From: E44-bin88 sp034419075 | Lineage (GTDB): Bacteria; Chloroflexota; Dehalococcoidia; Dehalococcoidales; BS750m-G39 | NCBI GenBank assembly: GCA_034419075.1 | Contig: DAOULR010000011.1 | Coordinates: 1-39,967 of the forward strand | Direction: 5' to 3' | Length of the DNA stretch: 39,967 nt | Part shown: positions 31,721 to 38,781 of the stretch, one piece after another | Layout: the number at the start of each line of letters is the position of its first letter | How positions within the stretch are numbered: position 1 is the stretch's first letter | Program-made: the position numbers and the translations under genes | The notes under the pieces: generated by a model | What the model saw: only the letters and a program-made list of their open reading frames with translations | Told to the model about the DNA's origin: nothing | Databases searched by the model: none

Positions 31721-32200
31721 TTGGACATGAACCCCATTATCGCTACCATGATTAAGCACTCTGGCCGTAGCTGGTGGCAGTGTCGCTACTCAGACGGGAA
31801 GGTATTGTCAGAGTGGGATACTGCTAAGAAACTACTTCTGCCTGTACTAGCAGCCAGCAGAACATCTAGATGGGAGGAGATTCCCAAGAAGGGCATGGTT
31901 GGCCTACGTTTGCTCTGTCCTAATGGAATGGCTGGTGAACTAGAAGCTCCGGAAGGGCACAGGTTCTTTCAACTCAAGGCTGGTGGAGTTAATGTGATTT
32001 TAAGTGGGGATAAATCTGATTCCAGACACTTCTGTGAGGCTCATATCATTGGCGTAGTTACAGACATTACAGGTAACTGTCTCTGCCGGGCTTGGGAGAC
32101 AAAAGAGGCAAGGCTAATTGAGTTCACGGACAATATCTATGACATGAAGTACCGTAACATTAGTAAGTTGAACCTTGATGTCCAGGGCATAAGGGTCTAA
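31721..32200 (+). CDS. Virion- or host-interaction protein, unknown
   Basis: This 159-residue protein starts with a Trp-rich opening (SGRSWWQCRYSDGKVLSEWD). It reads as a small beta-rich protein with a mid-helix, and two later Cys (GNCLCRAW). I recall similar openings in metagenomic phage contigs but no named family. It is followed directly by the CxxCGxCC gene. Confidence 0.5.
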   Translation: MDMNPIIATMIKHSGRSWWQCRYSDGKVLSEWDTAKKLLLPVLAASRTSRWEEIPKKGMVGLRLLCPNGMAGELEAPEGHRFFQLKAGGVNVILSGDKSDSRHFCEAHIIGVVTDITGNCLCRAWETKEARLIEFTDNIYDMKYRNISKLNLDVQGIRV

Positions 32201-32202
32201 GC

Positions 32203-32439
32203 ATGAGGTATAAGTGCACCCGTAAGGTTAAGCCCGAAGTCTGTCATCTGTTCCCACGGCAGGAAGGTGAAGTAAGGGAATTCCCCTCCTGCTCTTATTA
32301 TTGGGAGGATGCTGAAAGAAAGGGCGAATGTTCTATGTGTGGCGAGTGCTGCCAGCGGCCTTATCTATACCTTCCTGAATTTAGCAGAAGGTTTGATGAA
32401 GAGCCATGCCCTTATCTGAAGGAAGTAGAGGAATCCTAA
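32203..32439 (+). CDS. Small CxxCGxCC protein (half YkgJ-like)
   Basis: This 78-residue protein has SCSYYWEDAERKGECSMCGECC followed by PCPYL near the C-terminus. CSMCGECC is the first Cys group of YkgJ-type domains; the second group (C.IY..RP..C) is lacking. It may be a degenerate copy, or a stand-alone metal-binding peptide that completes its site with another protein. Two further Cys occur in the N-terminal third. Relation to the full-length protein at 13924 is inference. Confidence 0.6.
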   Translation: MRYKCTRKVKPEVCHLFPRQEGEVREFPSCSYYWEDAERKGECSMCGECCQRPYLYLPEFSRRFDEEPCPYLKEVEES

Positions 32440-32440
32440 C

Positions 32441-33811
32441 GTGGCTTATGAGTATAAGAAGCCTACCAATTTCAGTGACCCTGGCTCAGTTTGGAATAGT
32501 GAAGGTAATGCTTATGATTTCCCCGATACCCCTAACGACCAGACCACTAAAGCCGACTCAAGTGGAAATACTACTGCTGACCCCTGGCTAGTCTTACTTA
32601 GTTGGGCAGCCAAAACCCAGACCTATACGGCAACGACACTCTATGTCGACTATGCCACTAATGGGCTCTATTCGGATGACGAGTTCTCTATTGTTGCTTC
32701 TAAGGATGGTGGGGTCAATTGGCCTGTGACTCTGCTAGCACTGGGTGTGCATAACGAAACGGCGGTCACACAGGTTTCCGCTGCCCTTGATGCCAACCAA
32801 GACCTTTCCCTAGTTCAGGTGAAGCTCACCTACACTAAGAATAAAAGTGGGGATTCTGGTGCGTGCTATATTTACGATGTCTGGACAAGGGGCACATATA
32901 CCGCAGCTACCACAGGTTACAAAGATATCGCTAGCCGGTTCAAGCTCTGGGCTAGAAAATTTAAGGATATAGCTACTAGGTTCAAGTTATGGGTTAGAGG
33001 CTGGACAGATATTTCTATCCGCTTCAAACTGTGGGGGCAAAGCTACCAAGATATTATTACCAGGTTCAAGGTAATAGTTCCTACCATCGCCTATCAGGAT
33101 ATAGCCACGCTCTTTAAGATTACAGTTAGTAATTATAAGGATGTGTCTACCCGTTTCTACATAACAGTTCGGAATTACCTAGACATCTCTACCCGACTCA
33201 AACTGGCCGCTCAGGCTTACAATGACATTCCCACCAGGTTCAAGCTAACCGTCCAGAATTACGTTGACACTGCTACCCGGTTCCTACTGAGAGTCAGGGA
33301 GTGGACCGACATCCCGACCCGGTTCCTCCTGTGGGTTCAAGGCTACACGGATATATATACACGTTTCAAGTTAGGTGTTCAAAACTTCCTTGATGTCGCC
33401 ACCCGCTTTTTACTCCGAGGGCAAAGCTACACCGATATTGCCACCCGGTTTAAGATGGCTATTGGCACACCAGCATGGCTAGACGTTGCCACCCGGTTCT
33501 TCCTCCAAGTACAGGAATATATTGACATCCCGACCCGGTTTATCCTGTGGGCACAAGCCTATGTGGACGTAGCTACCCGGTTTCTGCTTGAAGTTAGAGG
33601 CTGGGTTGACACCCCAACAAGGTTCTTATTAAACGCGCGGAGCTATATCGACGCAGCCACCCGCTTCCGGCTTATCACATACAGCTTCAAAGATATCGCC
33701 ACCAGGTTCGGATTAGTCTCACTCAAAACCTACGTCGGCGTGTCCACCCGTTTCCAAGTAGTGCTAGTCTCAGTCACGTCAGTAGTCATTTACTCAGGAC
33801 ATAACCTTTAG
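32441..33811 (+). CDS. Protein with twenty 14-residue YxDIATRFKL repeats
   Basis: This 456-residue protein starts with GTG. Residues 1-159 form a beta-sandwich-like head (DPWLVLLSWAAKTQTYT, ATTLYVDYATNGLY, DLSLVQVKLTYT). Residues 160-444 are twenty near-tandem units of 14 residues (two of 16, one of 15) with consensus [YFW]xD[IV][AS]TRF[KL]LxxQx. The Arg-Phe pair and the Asp are nearly invariant. A short hydrophobic tail ends it. The regular repeat suggests a solenoid or fibre with one turn or hairpin per unit. No family recognised. It is last in its operon; a promoter for the next unit follows. Confidence 0.75.
   Translation: MAYEYKKPTNFSDPGSVWNSEGNAYDFPDTPNDQTTKADSSGNTTADPWLVLLSWAAKTQTYTATTLYVDYATNGLYSDDEFSIVASKDGGVNWPVTLLALGVHNETAVTQVSAALDANQDLSLVQVKLTYTKNKSGDSGACYIYDVWTRGTYTAATTGYKDIASRFKLWARKFKDIATRFKLWVRGWTDISIRFKLWGQSYQDIITRFKVIVPTIAYQDIATLFKITVSNYKDVSTRFYITVRNYLDISTRLKLAAQAYNDIPTRFKLTVQNYVDTATRFLLRVREWTDIPTRFLLWVQGYTDIYTRFKLGVQNFLDVATRFLLRGQSYTDIATRFKMAIGTPAWLDVATRFFLQVQEYIDIPTRFILWAQAYVDVATRFLLEVRGWVDTPTRFLLNARSYIDAATRFRLITYSFKDIATRFGLVSLKTYVGVSTRFQVVLVSVTSVVIYSGHNL
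32918..33772 (+). repeat. Twenty coding repeats of about 42 bp
   Basis: The 42-base units encode the 14-residue repeats of the protein at 32441. They are diverged at DNA level (different codons for the same TRF triplet), so they are old or under protein selection rather than a fresh expansion. Two units carry a two-residue insertion (VPTIA and GTPA). Confidence 0.9.
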
Positions 33812-33831
33812 AGAGAGAAATGAATGCTCAG

Positions 33832-33860
33832 TTGACAAAACAAAAATATGCGTCTATGAT
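33832..33860 (+). promoter_or_regulatory. Strong sigma-70 promoter
   Basis: A perfect TTGACA (33832-33837), a 17-base spacer and TATGAT (33855-33860, five of six) give a predicted RNA start near 33867. It drives the small gene at 34007 and is closed by the terminator at 34269-34305, making a one-gene unit. Confidence 0.75.
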
Positions 33861-33868
33861 TATCAGAG

Positions 33869-33895
33869 AGCGGGGCCTGCCCCGCTTTATATTTT
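33869..33895 (+). terminator. GC-rich hairpin with T-rich tail
   Basis: AGCGGGGC and GCCCCGCT form a tight stem followed by TTATATTTTA. It could end the upstream operon. It also lies right at the start of RNA from the promoter just before, where it could be a 5' hairpin. The string CTGCCCCGCTTT (33877-33888) also occurs in the leader stem at 16245-16256. Confidence 0.6.
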
Positions 33896-34006
33896 AGTCA
33901 CCTATACACCCAGCCCGTAGGTCGAGCGGGCGAGCACCCAGGGGCCACCTGCTAGTAGTCACCGCCCCACTGAAGGTGAGGTGAAAATTATAGGGGAGAT
34001 GTCAAA
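33896..34006 (+). promoter_or_regulatory. Structured leader of the 79-residue gene
   Basis: The leader holds GCCCG/CGGGC (33913-33917 with 33927-33931) and GGGGC/GCCCC (33941-33945 with 33964-33968). It also holds an alternative CACCT/AGGTG pairing (33946-33950 with 33974-33978). GTCACC occurs twice (33897, 33958). It does not match a riboswitch or tRNA I know. A regulatory or stabilising leader, or an sRNA, are possible. Confidence 0.45.
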
Positions 34007-34246
34007 ATGAGGAAGGGTTTCATCTTTGATCCGGTAGACAGAAAGTCTATCTACGTCGAGGTTAAATCTGGACCGATGCGCCAGCCGTCTTACTCCCGCC
34101 ACCCACATACCAGGGCAACCTCCGCCCGCCTGCTGAGCTTCCAGAGCTGTATGCAGACCAACCTGTCCGGTAAGCGTCCCGGAAGCCGCGGTGCTGTACG
34201 GTCTGCCTTCGCAAACGCTGCCCATTCCTGCGCCGGCAAGGCGTAG
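34007..34246 (+). CDS. Small basic protein of phage type
   Basis: This 79-residue protein has a first half (GFIFDPVDRKSIYVEVKSG) like a small beta unit, and a basic second half with FQSCMQTNLSGKRPGSRGAVRSAFANAA and a late Cys. The pattern CM...LSGK..GSR.AV...F..AA..C is familiar from small phage proteins. It has its own promoter, leader and terminator, which points to high or early expression. A longer open frame on the other strand covers the same bases but lacks a site. Confidence 0.65.
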   Translation: MRKGFIFDPVDRKSIYVEVKSGPMRQPSYSRHPHTRATSARLLSFQSCMQTNLSGKRPGSRGAVRSAFANAAHSCAGKA

Positions 34247-34268
34247 ACGACAAACCACCAGTCCAGAC

Positions 34269-34305
34269 AGTGTGGGGAGCCTAACCAGCTCCCCACACTT
34301 TTTTT
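34269..34305 (+). terminator. Intrinsic terminator
   Basis: A perfect 12-bp stem AGTGTGGGGAGC/GCTCCCCACACT (34269-34280, 34288-34299) with a 7-base loop is followed by seven T. This is a textbook terminator for the unit starting at 33867. The tract then turns to A, so the reverse strand has a weaker T-run too. Confidence 0.95.
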
Positions 34306-34336
34306 AAAAAAAGTGGGAAATAAGCCAAAAACCCCC

Positions 34337-34373
34337 TTGACAAGGCCAACTAAGTCTATTAATCTGTTATACA
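34337..34373 (+). promoter_or_regulatory. Probable promoter for the replication block
   Basis: A perfect TTGACA (34337-34342) lies 35 bases after the terminator. At 17 bases spacing the -10 is poor (TAATCT). A better TATACA with TG ahead (34365-34373) lies farther off and could work as an extended -10. One of these is needed to restart transcription after the terminator. Confidence 0.45.
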
Positions 34374-34411
34374 ACCGCCGCATTAAGCCGGGTGGCTACC
34401 AAAGGCTGCTA

Positions 34412-34570
34412 ATGTCGGACAAAGAGTTCAGATACAGATGGCACGGTCGGCTGTGTAATGTGCTAGTCAGGCCGGTATTCAGGAAAGGCATCATCCGGAA
34501 CTGTCTTATCCAATTTCAGGATGGCTCCCGCAGCGTCGTCCTCTGGCGGTCCATCAGACTCAGCAAATAG
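34412..34570 (+). CDS. Small basic strand-rich protein
   Basis: This 52-residue protein reads FRYRWHGRLCNVLVRPVFRKG then NCLIQFQDGSRSVVLWRSI, the pattern of a small SH3- or KOW-like unit with a basic surface. An upstream start would lie in the terminator and promoter. Likely nucleic-acid-associated; not assigned. Confidence 0.5.
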   Translation: MSDKEFRYRWHGRLCNVLVRPVFRKGIIRNCLIQFQDGSRSVVLWRSIRLSK

Positions 34571-34583
34571 AGGAGGAGGTAGT

Positions 34584-34817
34584 ATGGCAGAAGCAGGATA
34601 CAGAAGGATTTACACCATCCGCAAGCCACTGGCTCACAAGAATTTCCTTGAGGTCACCTTCCCCTACGACTTCATCGAGCGTGAGGCCAGGAAACGCGAG
34701 ATGACGGTTGAGCAGTTCATTCAGGATTTTGCCGTCCAGGTAGAATTTGACTCATCCCCCACAGCCGTCTACACCATCGTCCCGAAGCAGCAACAGACCG
34801 CCCCCAGTGGGCGTTAA
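34584..34817 (+). CDS. Small protein with Arg/Glu helix, regulator candidate
   Basis: This 77-residue protein has a strand (NFLEVTFPYDFIE), a helix REARKREMTVEQFIQDF and a strand pair VQVEFDSSPTAVYTIVP. The layout is like small regulatory proteins of phages. The start at 34584 is fixed by GGAGGAGGT; earlier ATG codons lie in the preceding gene. Function not assigned. Confidence 0.55.
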   Translation: MAEAGYRRIYTIRKPLAHKNFLEVTFPYDFIEREARKREMTVEQFIQDFAVQVEFDSSPTAVYTIVPKQQQTAPSGR

Positions 34818-34832
34818 TTTTTAGGAGGAGAT

Positions 34833-35879
34833 ATGACAGACAAAGCAGCAGTAACCGTTGTTGACCAAAGCAGTGGTGAAATCGTAGAAGTAGATACCGG
34901 GGCGCTCTCCGTATCTTCCGCCTACATCCAGGAAACAGTTAAGTCGCTCACGCTTCTCCAGGATATGACCCGTAATATCTTGAAGCGTGGCCGGGACTAC
35001 GGACGCACACCAGGAACGCCCCAGGACGGTCTCTGGGACCCCGGCGCCAGCCTCATCATTGGGAGCTTCGGCTGCTATATAGGGCAACGACGCATCATCC
35101 ATCTGGTAGATGATGAAAAAAGGATTAGCGTCGTCGTTGAGGTGCCGGTTATCAGCCGTGCTAGTGGGAGAGAAGTGGGCTCCGGCGTTGGGGCTGCCAG
35201 CACGCTCGAATCCAAATATCATTACCGCTGGTTCTACCCCGAAGAGCTGCGGGGCATGGGATATACTAAGGAGCAGCTACATTCCCTCAAGACCGATAAG
35301 AAGCACGAAGGGCGGTTCCGCATAGAGAATCCCGACCACGGCGAACTCCTTAACACCCTAGTCAAACAGTCATCAAAAAGAGCTGAGGTGGACGCTGCCG
35401 AAGCCTTGCCAGGAGTAGCCTCCGTGCTACGTGAGCTCTTCGACCCTAAGCTTCAGAAGCAACAGCCCCAGCAGCCGGACTGGAACGGCTTTTGGTCTCA
35501 GGCCGACAAACTCGGTATAGCCAGTGATGACATCCACAAAATACTCGGCGTCAACTCCATGAAAGACTGGCTTCAGCAGGGCAAGAGCCTGAACGATGCC
35601 GTTAAAACCATTGCCGATAAGCTGGCACTCAAAGGTTCCGCCCACCCGCCAGTGCCGCCGACGGCACCACAATCAACCAAAAGGGACCCCACGACCATCA
35701 CCACCATGAACGAACTATACAAGGCGTGCAACCAGGACTTCATGTATATAGACAAGACCGGCAATGCCAGGAAGATGCAGCCGGATGATGTGGTCAGAGA
35801 GCTCGGTTACCTCAGCCCGACCTATATCACCGAATCTCCTGCGGAATGCTATGCCCGGATAGCGGCGGCAAGACAGTAA
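34833..35879 (+). CDS. Putative single-strand annealing/ssDNA-handling protein
   Basis: This 348-residue protein has features of a recurrent phage family. They are LKRGRDYGRTPGTPQDGLW (a turn with DYG.TPGT), DPGASLIIGSFG, VVVEVPVISRASGREVGSG, GVGAASTLESKYHYRW, then LLNTLVKQSSKRAEVDAAEALPG and a helical Gln/Pro-rich tail. I link the pattern N.L.K.A.KRA.V.A to ssDNA-annealing or recombination proteins beside phage replication genes, but cannot name a family. It lies just upstream of the replication initiator, as such genes often do. GGAGGAG precedes the ATG. Confidence 0.6.
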   Translation: MTDKAAVTVVDQSSGEIVEVDTGALSVSSAYIQETVKSLTLLQDMTRNILKRGRDYGRTPGTPQDGLWDPGASLIIGSFGCYIGQRRIIHLVDDEKRISVVVEVPVISRASGREVGSGVGAASTLESKYHYRWFYPEELRGMGYTKEQLHSLKTDKKHEGRFRIENPDHGELLNTLVKQSSKRAEVDAAEALPGVASVLRELFDPKLQKQQPQQPDWNGFWSQADKLGIASDDIHKILGVNSMKDWLQQGKSLNDAVKTIADKLALKGSAHPPVPPTAPQSTKRDPTTITTMNELYKACNQDFMYIDKTGNARKMQPDDVVRELGYLSPTYITESPAECYARIAAARQ

Positions 35880-35901
35880 TATCCGGGGGCAAGGGCTTAC
35901 A

Positions 35902-36738
35902 ATGCCCAAAGGAGACAAGCTAAAATTTAAAGCTGACCCCGATGATGGCACTACGCCCATCGCCAACCTCCTTCTGGAGGCGCTGGCCATAGCGAACCTA
36001 TCGGGGAAAGAGAAGGGTGCGATAGCCTACCTGTGGCGGCGAACCTACGGCTGGAATGACCCGGCCACAGGTGCGCGGCTGAAGGAGCGCGACATCGCCC
36101 TTAAAGAATGGGCTATAGCCCTTCGTACACCGGAAAACCACGCCTCATCCATCCTCACGGGCTTATGCAATAAGAAAATATTTAAGCGTCATTTCCTCGG
36201 CCCCGGCAAGGGCTACATCTACCGGATGAATACCAATATCTCCTCCTGGAACAGCTCCTCTATTGATATTCAGGGGTTACAGATATTGGTAACCCTTCAG
36301 CAAAAATGTAAGGGTTACACTGACGTGGAAGTAACCCTTCCCGAAAATGGGAAGGGTACCCTTCCCGAAAATGGGAACCCCCCCAAAGCTAAATCAGGCA
36401 CTATTAAAGAAAGTATAAATAAAGTATTAAATAAAGGGGCCCCCACTAAAAAGAAATACGGTGAAGGGCAAAATGTTCTTCTGGCCGAAAATGAATACAA
36501 CAAGCTGGTGCAGAAATTCGGTCAGGCCGGGGCGGCCACCAGGATAGAGAAGCTGTCTTGCTATATCGCCAGCACCGGTAAGAAATATAAGTCGCACTAT
36601 TTCACCATATTAAACTGGAGCTATAAAGATGATGTGAAAGGAGGGCACCATGGAGGAAATAAGCCGCCGCCGGGAAACTCAAAACCACTTAAATACATTG
36701 ATGCCGACACCGGCGAGCTTGTCGACGACGACTATTAG
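35902..36738 (+). CDS. Replication initiator, lambda O-like
   Basis: This 278-residue protein has an N-terminal winged-helix domain typical of phage replication protein O. IANLLLEALAIANLSGKEKGAIAYLWRRTYGWN is followed by helices and a wing KGYIYRMNTN. The family binds iterons in the origin and recruits the helicase loader. The middle (about 125-180) is a low-complexity linker with LPENGKG repeats. Its DNA carries the iteron-like repeats. A C-terminal domain follows (KKYGEGQNVLLAENEYNKL). It overlaps the DnaC-like gene by 89 bases. O-type proteins with the origin inside their gene are known from lambda. Confidence 0.8.
   Translation: MPKGDKLKFKADPDDGTTPIANLLLEALAIANLSGKEKGAIAYLWRRTYGWNDPATGARLKERDIALKEWAIALRTPENHASSILTGLCNKKIFKRHFLGPGKGYIYRMNTNISSWNSSSIDIQGLQILVTLQQKCKGYTDVEVTLPENGKGTLPENGNPPKAKSGTIKESINKVLNKGAPTKKKYGEGQNVLLAENEYNKLVQKFGQAGAATRIEKLSCYIASTGKKYKSHYFTILNWSYKDDVKGGHHGGNKPPPGNSKPLKYIDADTGELVDDDY
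36273..36435. other. Replication origin candidate inside the initiator gene
   Basis: GGGTTAC/GTAACCC units occur at 36273-36280, 36288-36297, 36310-36318 and 36331-36342 in alternating orientation. A 19-base direct repeat CCCTTCCCGAAAATGGGAA follows at 36335-36353 and 36359-36377, 24 bases apart. Its overlap makes the perfect palindrome GGGAAGGGTACCCTTCCC at 36349-36366. An AT-rich stretch (36390-36435) lies directly downstream. Iterons plus AT-rich DNA in the middle of the initiator gene is the lambda ori design. Confidence 0.7.
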
Positions 36739-37462
36739 CTGTCTGGACTGCGGGGGGACCGCCGAGGTTGCAAACCTCGGCGCCCATACGAGGCAGCTCT
36801 GTGATGGTTGTGCCAAAAAGCGGCTGAAACGGGAAAGACTGTGGCTTGAGGATTTACAGAGGCAGGCCGAGGCCAGGGCGGATAGGGAGCGCACAGTGTT
36901 GGCAGCTATCCCGGCCAAGTGGCGCGGTGTCACCTTTGATAGCTCAGACCCCAATATTCACCGGACAGCCATGAAAAAAGGCAGGGACTACGCAGAGAGC
37001 CTGGTACCCGGCCAGTCGAAGTCCTTGTTTCTTTATTCCCATAGCTACGGAACCGGTAAGACTCATCTGGCAGCCTGCATTACCAACTATGTCCTCCGTG
37101 AGAGGAAACTCAGGGTGAGGTTTGAGACGGCAAGAGACCTCATGCTGGAGATTAAGAGGACATACTCTGAACGGGATTTCAGTGAAGCGGATGTCCTCGA
37201 CCGGCTGCTGGGCTTTGACCTGCTTGTACTGGATGATGTAGGCGTCGACCCTCCGACTGACTGGCTCAAGTCGACTTACTGGCTGGTCTTCAACAGGCGG
37301 CTGGACAACCAGCTGCCGATGGTCATTACCACGAACTACTCGCTGCTGAATCCTGAGAAGGACGAGTGTTTGGGTGACCGTATCGGCTTCGGAGCGGTAT
37401 CGCGTCTCCGGGAGATGTGCGGCGATAACATCATTAAGTTTGGAGGAAAGGATATGCGGTAG
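36650..37462 (+). CDS. dnaC: DnaC-like helicase loader with N-terminal zinc knuckles
   Basis: This 270-residue protein has CLDC (31-34) and CDGC (51-54) knuckles, a helical linker and an AAA+ core. Walker A is SYGTGKTHLA (132-141), Walker B is LLVLDDVG (191-198), sensor 1 is VITTNYS, and a late RLREMC follows. It loads the host replicative helicase at the origin with the O-like partner. AAAGGAGGG lies six bases ahead of ATG 36650, which fixes the start inside the previous gene. This is the only P-loop ATPase I recognise in the genome. Confidence 0.85.
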   Translation: MEEISRRRETQNHLNTLMPTPASLSTTTISCLDCGGTAEVANLGAHTRQLCDGCAKKRLKRERLWLEDLQRQAEARADRERTVLAAIPAKWRGVTFDSSDPNIHRTAMKKGRDYAESLVPGQSKSLFLYSHSYGTGKTHLAACITNYVLRERKLRVRFETARDLMLEIKRTYSERDFSEADVLDRLLGFDLLVLDDVGVDPPTDWLKSTYWLVFNRRLDNQLPMVITTNYSLLNPEKDECLGDRIGFGAVSRLREMCGDNIIKFGGKDMR

Positions 37463-37501
37463 TTTTGGTTAAATTGGATTAGATTGGATTGCGTCAGATG
37501 A

Positions 37502-37523
37502 TAAAATGCACGGCAGTGCACGG
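37502..37523. promoter_or_regulatory. TGCACGG/GTGCACGG pair ahead of the reductase gene
   Basis: TAAAAT (37502-37507) could be a -10 box. TGCACGG (37507-37513) and GTGCACGG (37516-37523) overlap or follow it, as would operators. The core GTGCAC is shared with the four sites at 21035-21084. The -35 is poor (TTGGAT twice, at 37474 and 37484, wrong spacing). Confidence 0.4.
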
Positions 37524-37573
37524 GTTAACAGGCAGAGGTCATGTGGACCACGCCTACAAAAGGATGCCTTAAG

Positions 37574-38521
37574 ATGGGTCAGCAGCTTAGATTCAAAGAT
37601 ATAGATTCCAAGTTTCTCAGTGAGAGAGTATCTGAGAGTGTCACCCTGATTAGGACGATTAACGCCGTGTCGAGAAAACCATTGATTTTGCAGTTTTCAG
37701 GCGGCAGGGATTCCATGTGTCTGTTGGGTTTGGCACGCGATGCCGGCGTTACAAATTATGTCGTAGCCTATATGGCTACCGGGCTGGAGTTCAAGGGGGT
37801 CGTCCAGTTTGTCAAGGAAACCTGCAAAAAGATGGGCGTCCCCCTTATTATCAGCAACCCCTCGATGCACAAGGGTAACATCTTTAAAAGAATAGAGCAG
37901 TTCCAGCAGTTCCCTGGCCTTATAGCCACCTGGTGCTGCCGAGACTTAAAGCTGCGACCGCAGAAGAAGCTCCTGGAAAAGCTGTATGGGCGCGGCACAT
38001 TTTACAAGCTGGAGGGCATCCGGCGCTGGGAGAGCATACGCCGCAAGTTCATCTACAAGGATGCCGCCCAGGTCGGTGTTCGCGAGGATGGAGAGCAAAA
38101 GGGCTCGTTTGAGGTTTTCCCCATCCTGAACTGGACGGACGATGATGTCACCAACTATCTGGAGCTGAAGGGGCTGCCGACCAGCAGCCTGTACAGGAAG
38201 TTCGGAGTGAGCGGCTGCTCTTTCTGCCCCTTCTTCCAGACTGATATTTACTACGAAGTCCTGAAGCAACTTCCCGGGCACTATGACCGCTTCATTGCCA
38301 TGGAGGAAAAGCTGGGACAGCCCAGCGTCATCGGGCATATTTACCTGGGTGACATCAAGAAGGCTGTTCTCGAAGGCCGGCCATGCCCCAGGTCATCGGA
38401 CGGCCAGGTGGACAAGCCCCCGTGCATGGTCATGTATAAGGGAAACCTGGTTCCCACCTGTAGTGTTTACGGACATCTTTTTATTGATGGCAAATGTTAC
38501 AGGTGTGATGAGTCAGGATAG
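37574..38521 (+). CDS. APS/PAPS reductase-family PP-loop protein with Fe-S cysteines
   Basis: This 315-residue protein has a PP-loop LQFSGGRDSMCL (SGGRDS at 42-47), then TWCCRDLK (Cys121-122), GIRRWES (148-154), LNWTDDDV and GCSFCPF (Cys215, 218). CC plus CxxC is the four-Cys set that binds a [4Fe-4S] cluster in APS reductases; DndC-like proteins share the PP-loop fold. A C-terminal ribbon (CSVYGH, KCYRC) is an extra. Phage relatives are common but of unclear substrate. Start 37574 is preferred (AAAAGGA upstream) over 37541. The thioredoxin-like protein at 29612 could be its reductant. Confidence 0.8.
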   Translation: MGQQLRFKDIDSKFLSERVSESVTLIRTINAVSRKPLILQFSGGRDSMCLLGLARDAGVTNYVVAYMATGLEFKGVVQFVKETCKKMGVPLIISNPSMHKGNIFKRIEQFQQFPGLIATWCCRDLKLRPQKKLLEKLYGRGTFYKLEGIRRWESIRRKFIYKDAAQVGVREDGEQKGSFEVFPILNWTDDDVTNYLELKGLPTSSLYRKFGVSGCSFCPFFQTDIYYEVLKQLPGHYDRFIAMEEKLGQPSVIGHIYLGDIKKAVLEGRPCPRSSDGQVDKPPCMVMYKGNLVPTCSVYGHLFIDGKCYRCDESG

Positions 38522-38541
38522 TAAAGGATAGGAGGTAATAG

Positions 38542-38760
38542 GTGCCAAAAAGGCAGCTGCTATCCCATGGGGGCAGAAAAGAGCGGTCGCTCTATGACTG
38601 TATGGAGGCCCGCTATCCGAGTGATGGCAGCCGGTATATCTACTGCCGGAAGGGGTACCGGCTGTGCCGAACTGGTGTTCATGTGAGCAGGTTTAATTTC
38701 GGCTGGCCGCTGGTATACAAAGCCTGCCAGGATTGCCCGGACTTCAACGAGGATGCTTAG
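38542..38760 (+). CDS. Small Cys-rich (zinc-binding) protein
   Basis: This 72-residue protein starts with GTG, supported by AGGAGGT. Six Cys lie in YDCMEARYP, IYCRKGYRLC and KACQDCPDF, a likely one-zinc fold like small phage zinc proteins. It lies between the reductase and the methyltransferase in the same transcript. Function unknown. Confidence 0.6.
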   Translation: MPKRQLLSHGGRKERSLYDCMEARYPSDGSRYIYCRKGYRLCRTGVHVSRFNFGWPLVYKACQDCPDFNEDA

Positions 38761-38781
38761 TCTATAGGAGAGTGGAGTGGA

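Noticed and set aside
33959..34258. 99-codon frame on the minus strand opposite the 79-residue gene
   Set aside because: It runs against the promoter and terminator of the unit, begins inside the terminator side, and lacks a ribosome-binding site; the plus gene has phage-like sequence and signals.
37541..37573. Upstream ATG as start of the APS/PAPS-reductase-like gene
   Set aside because: The AGAGGT site is too close to that ATG, whereas ATG 37574 has AAAAGGA at usual distance and gives the family's usual N-terminus.
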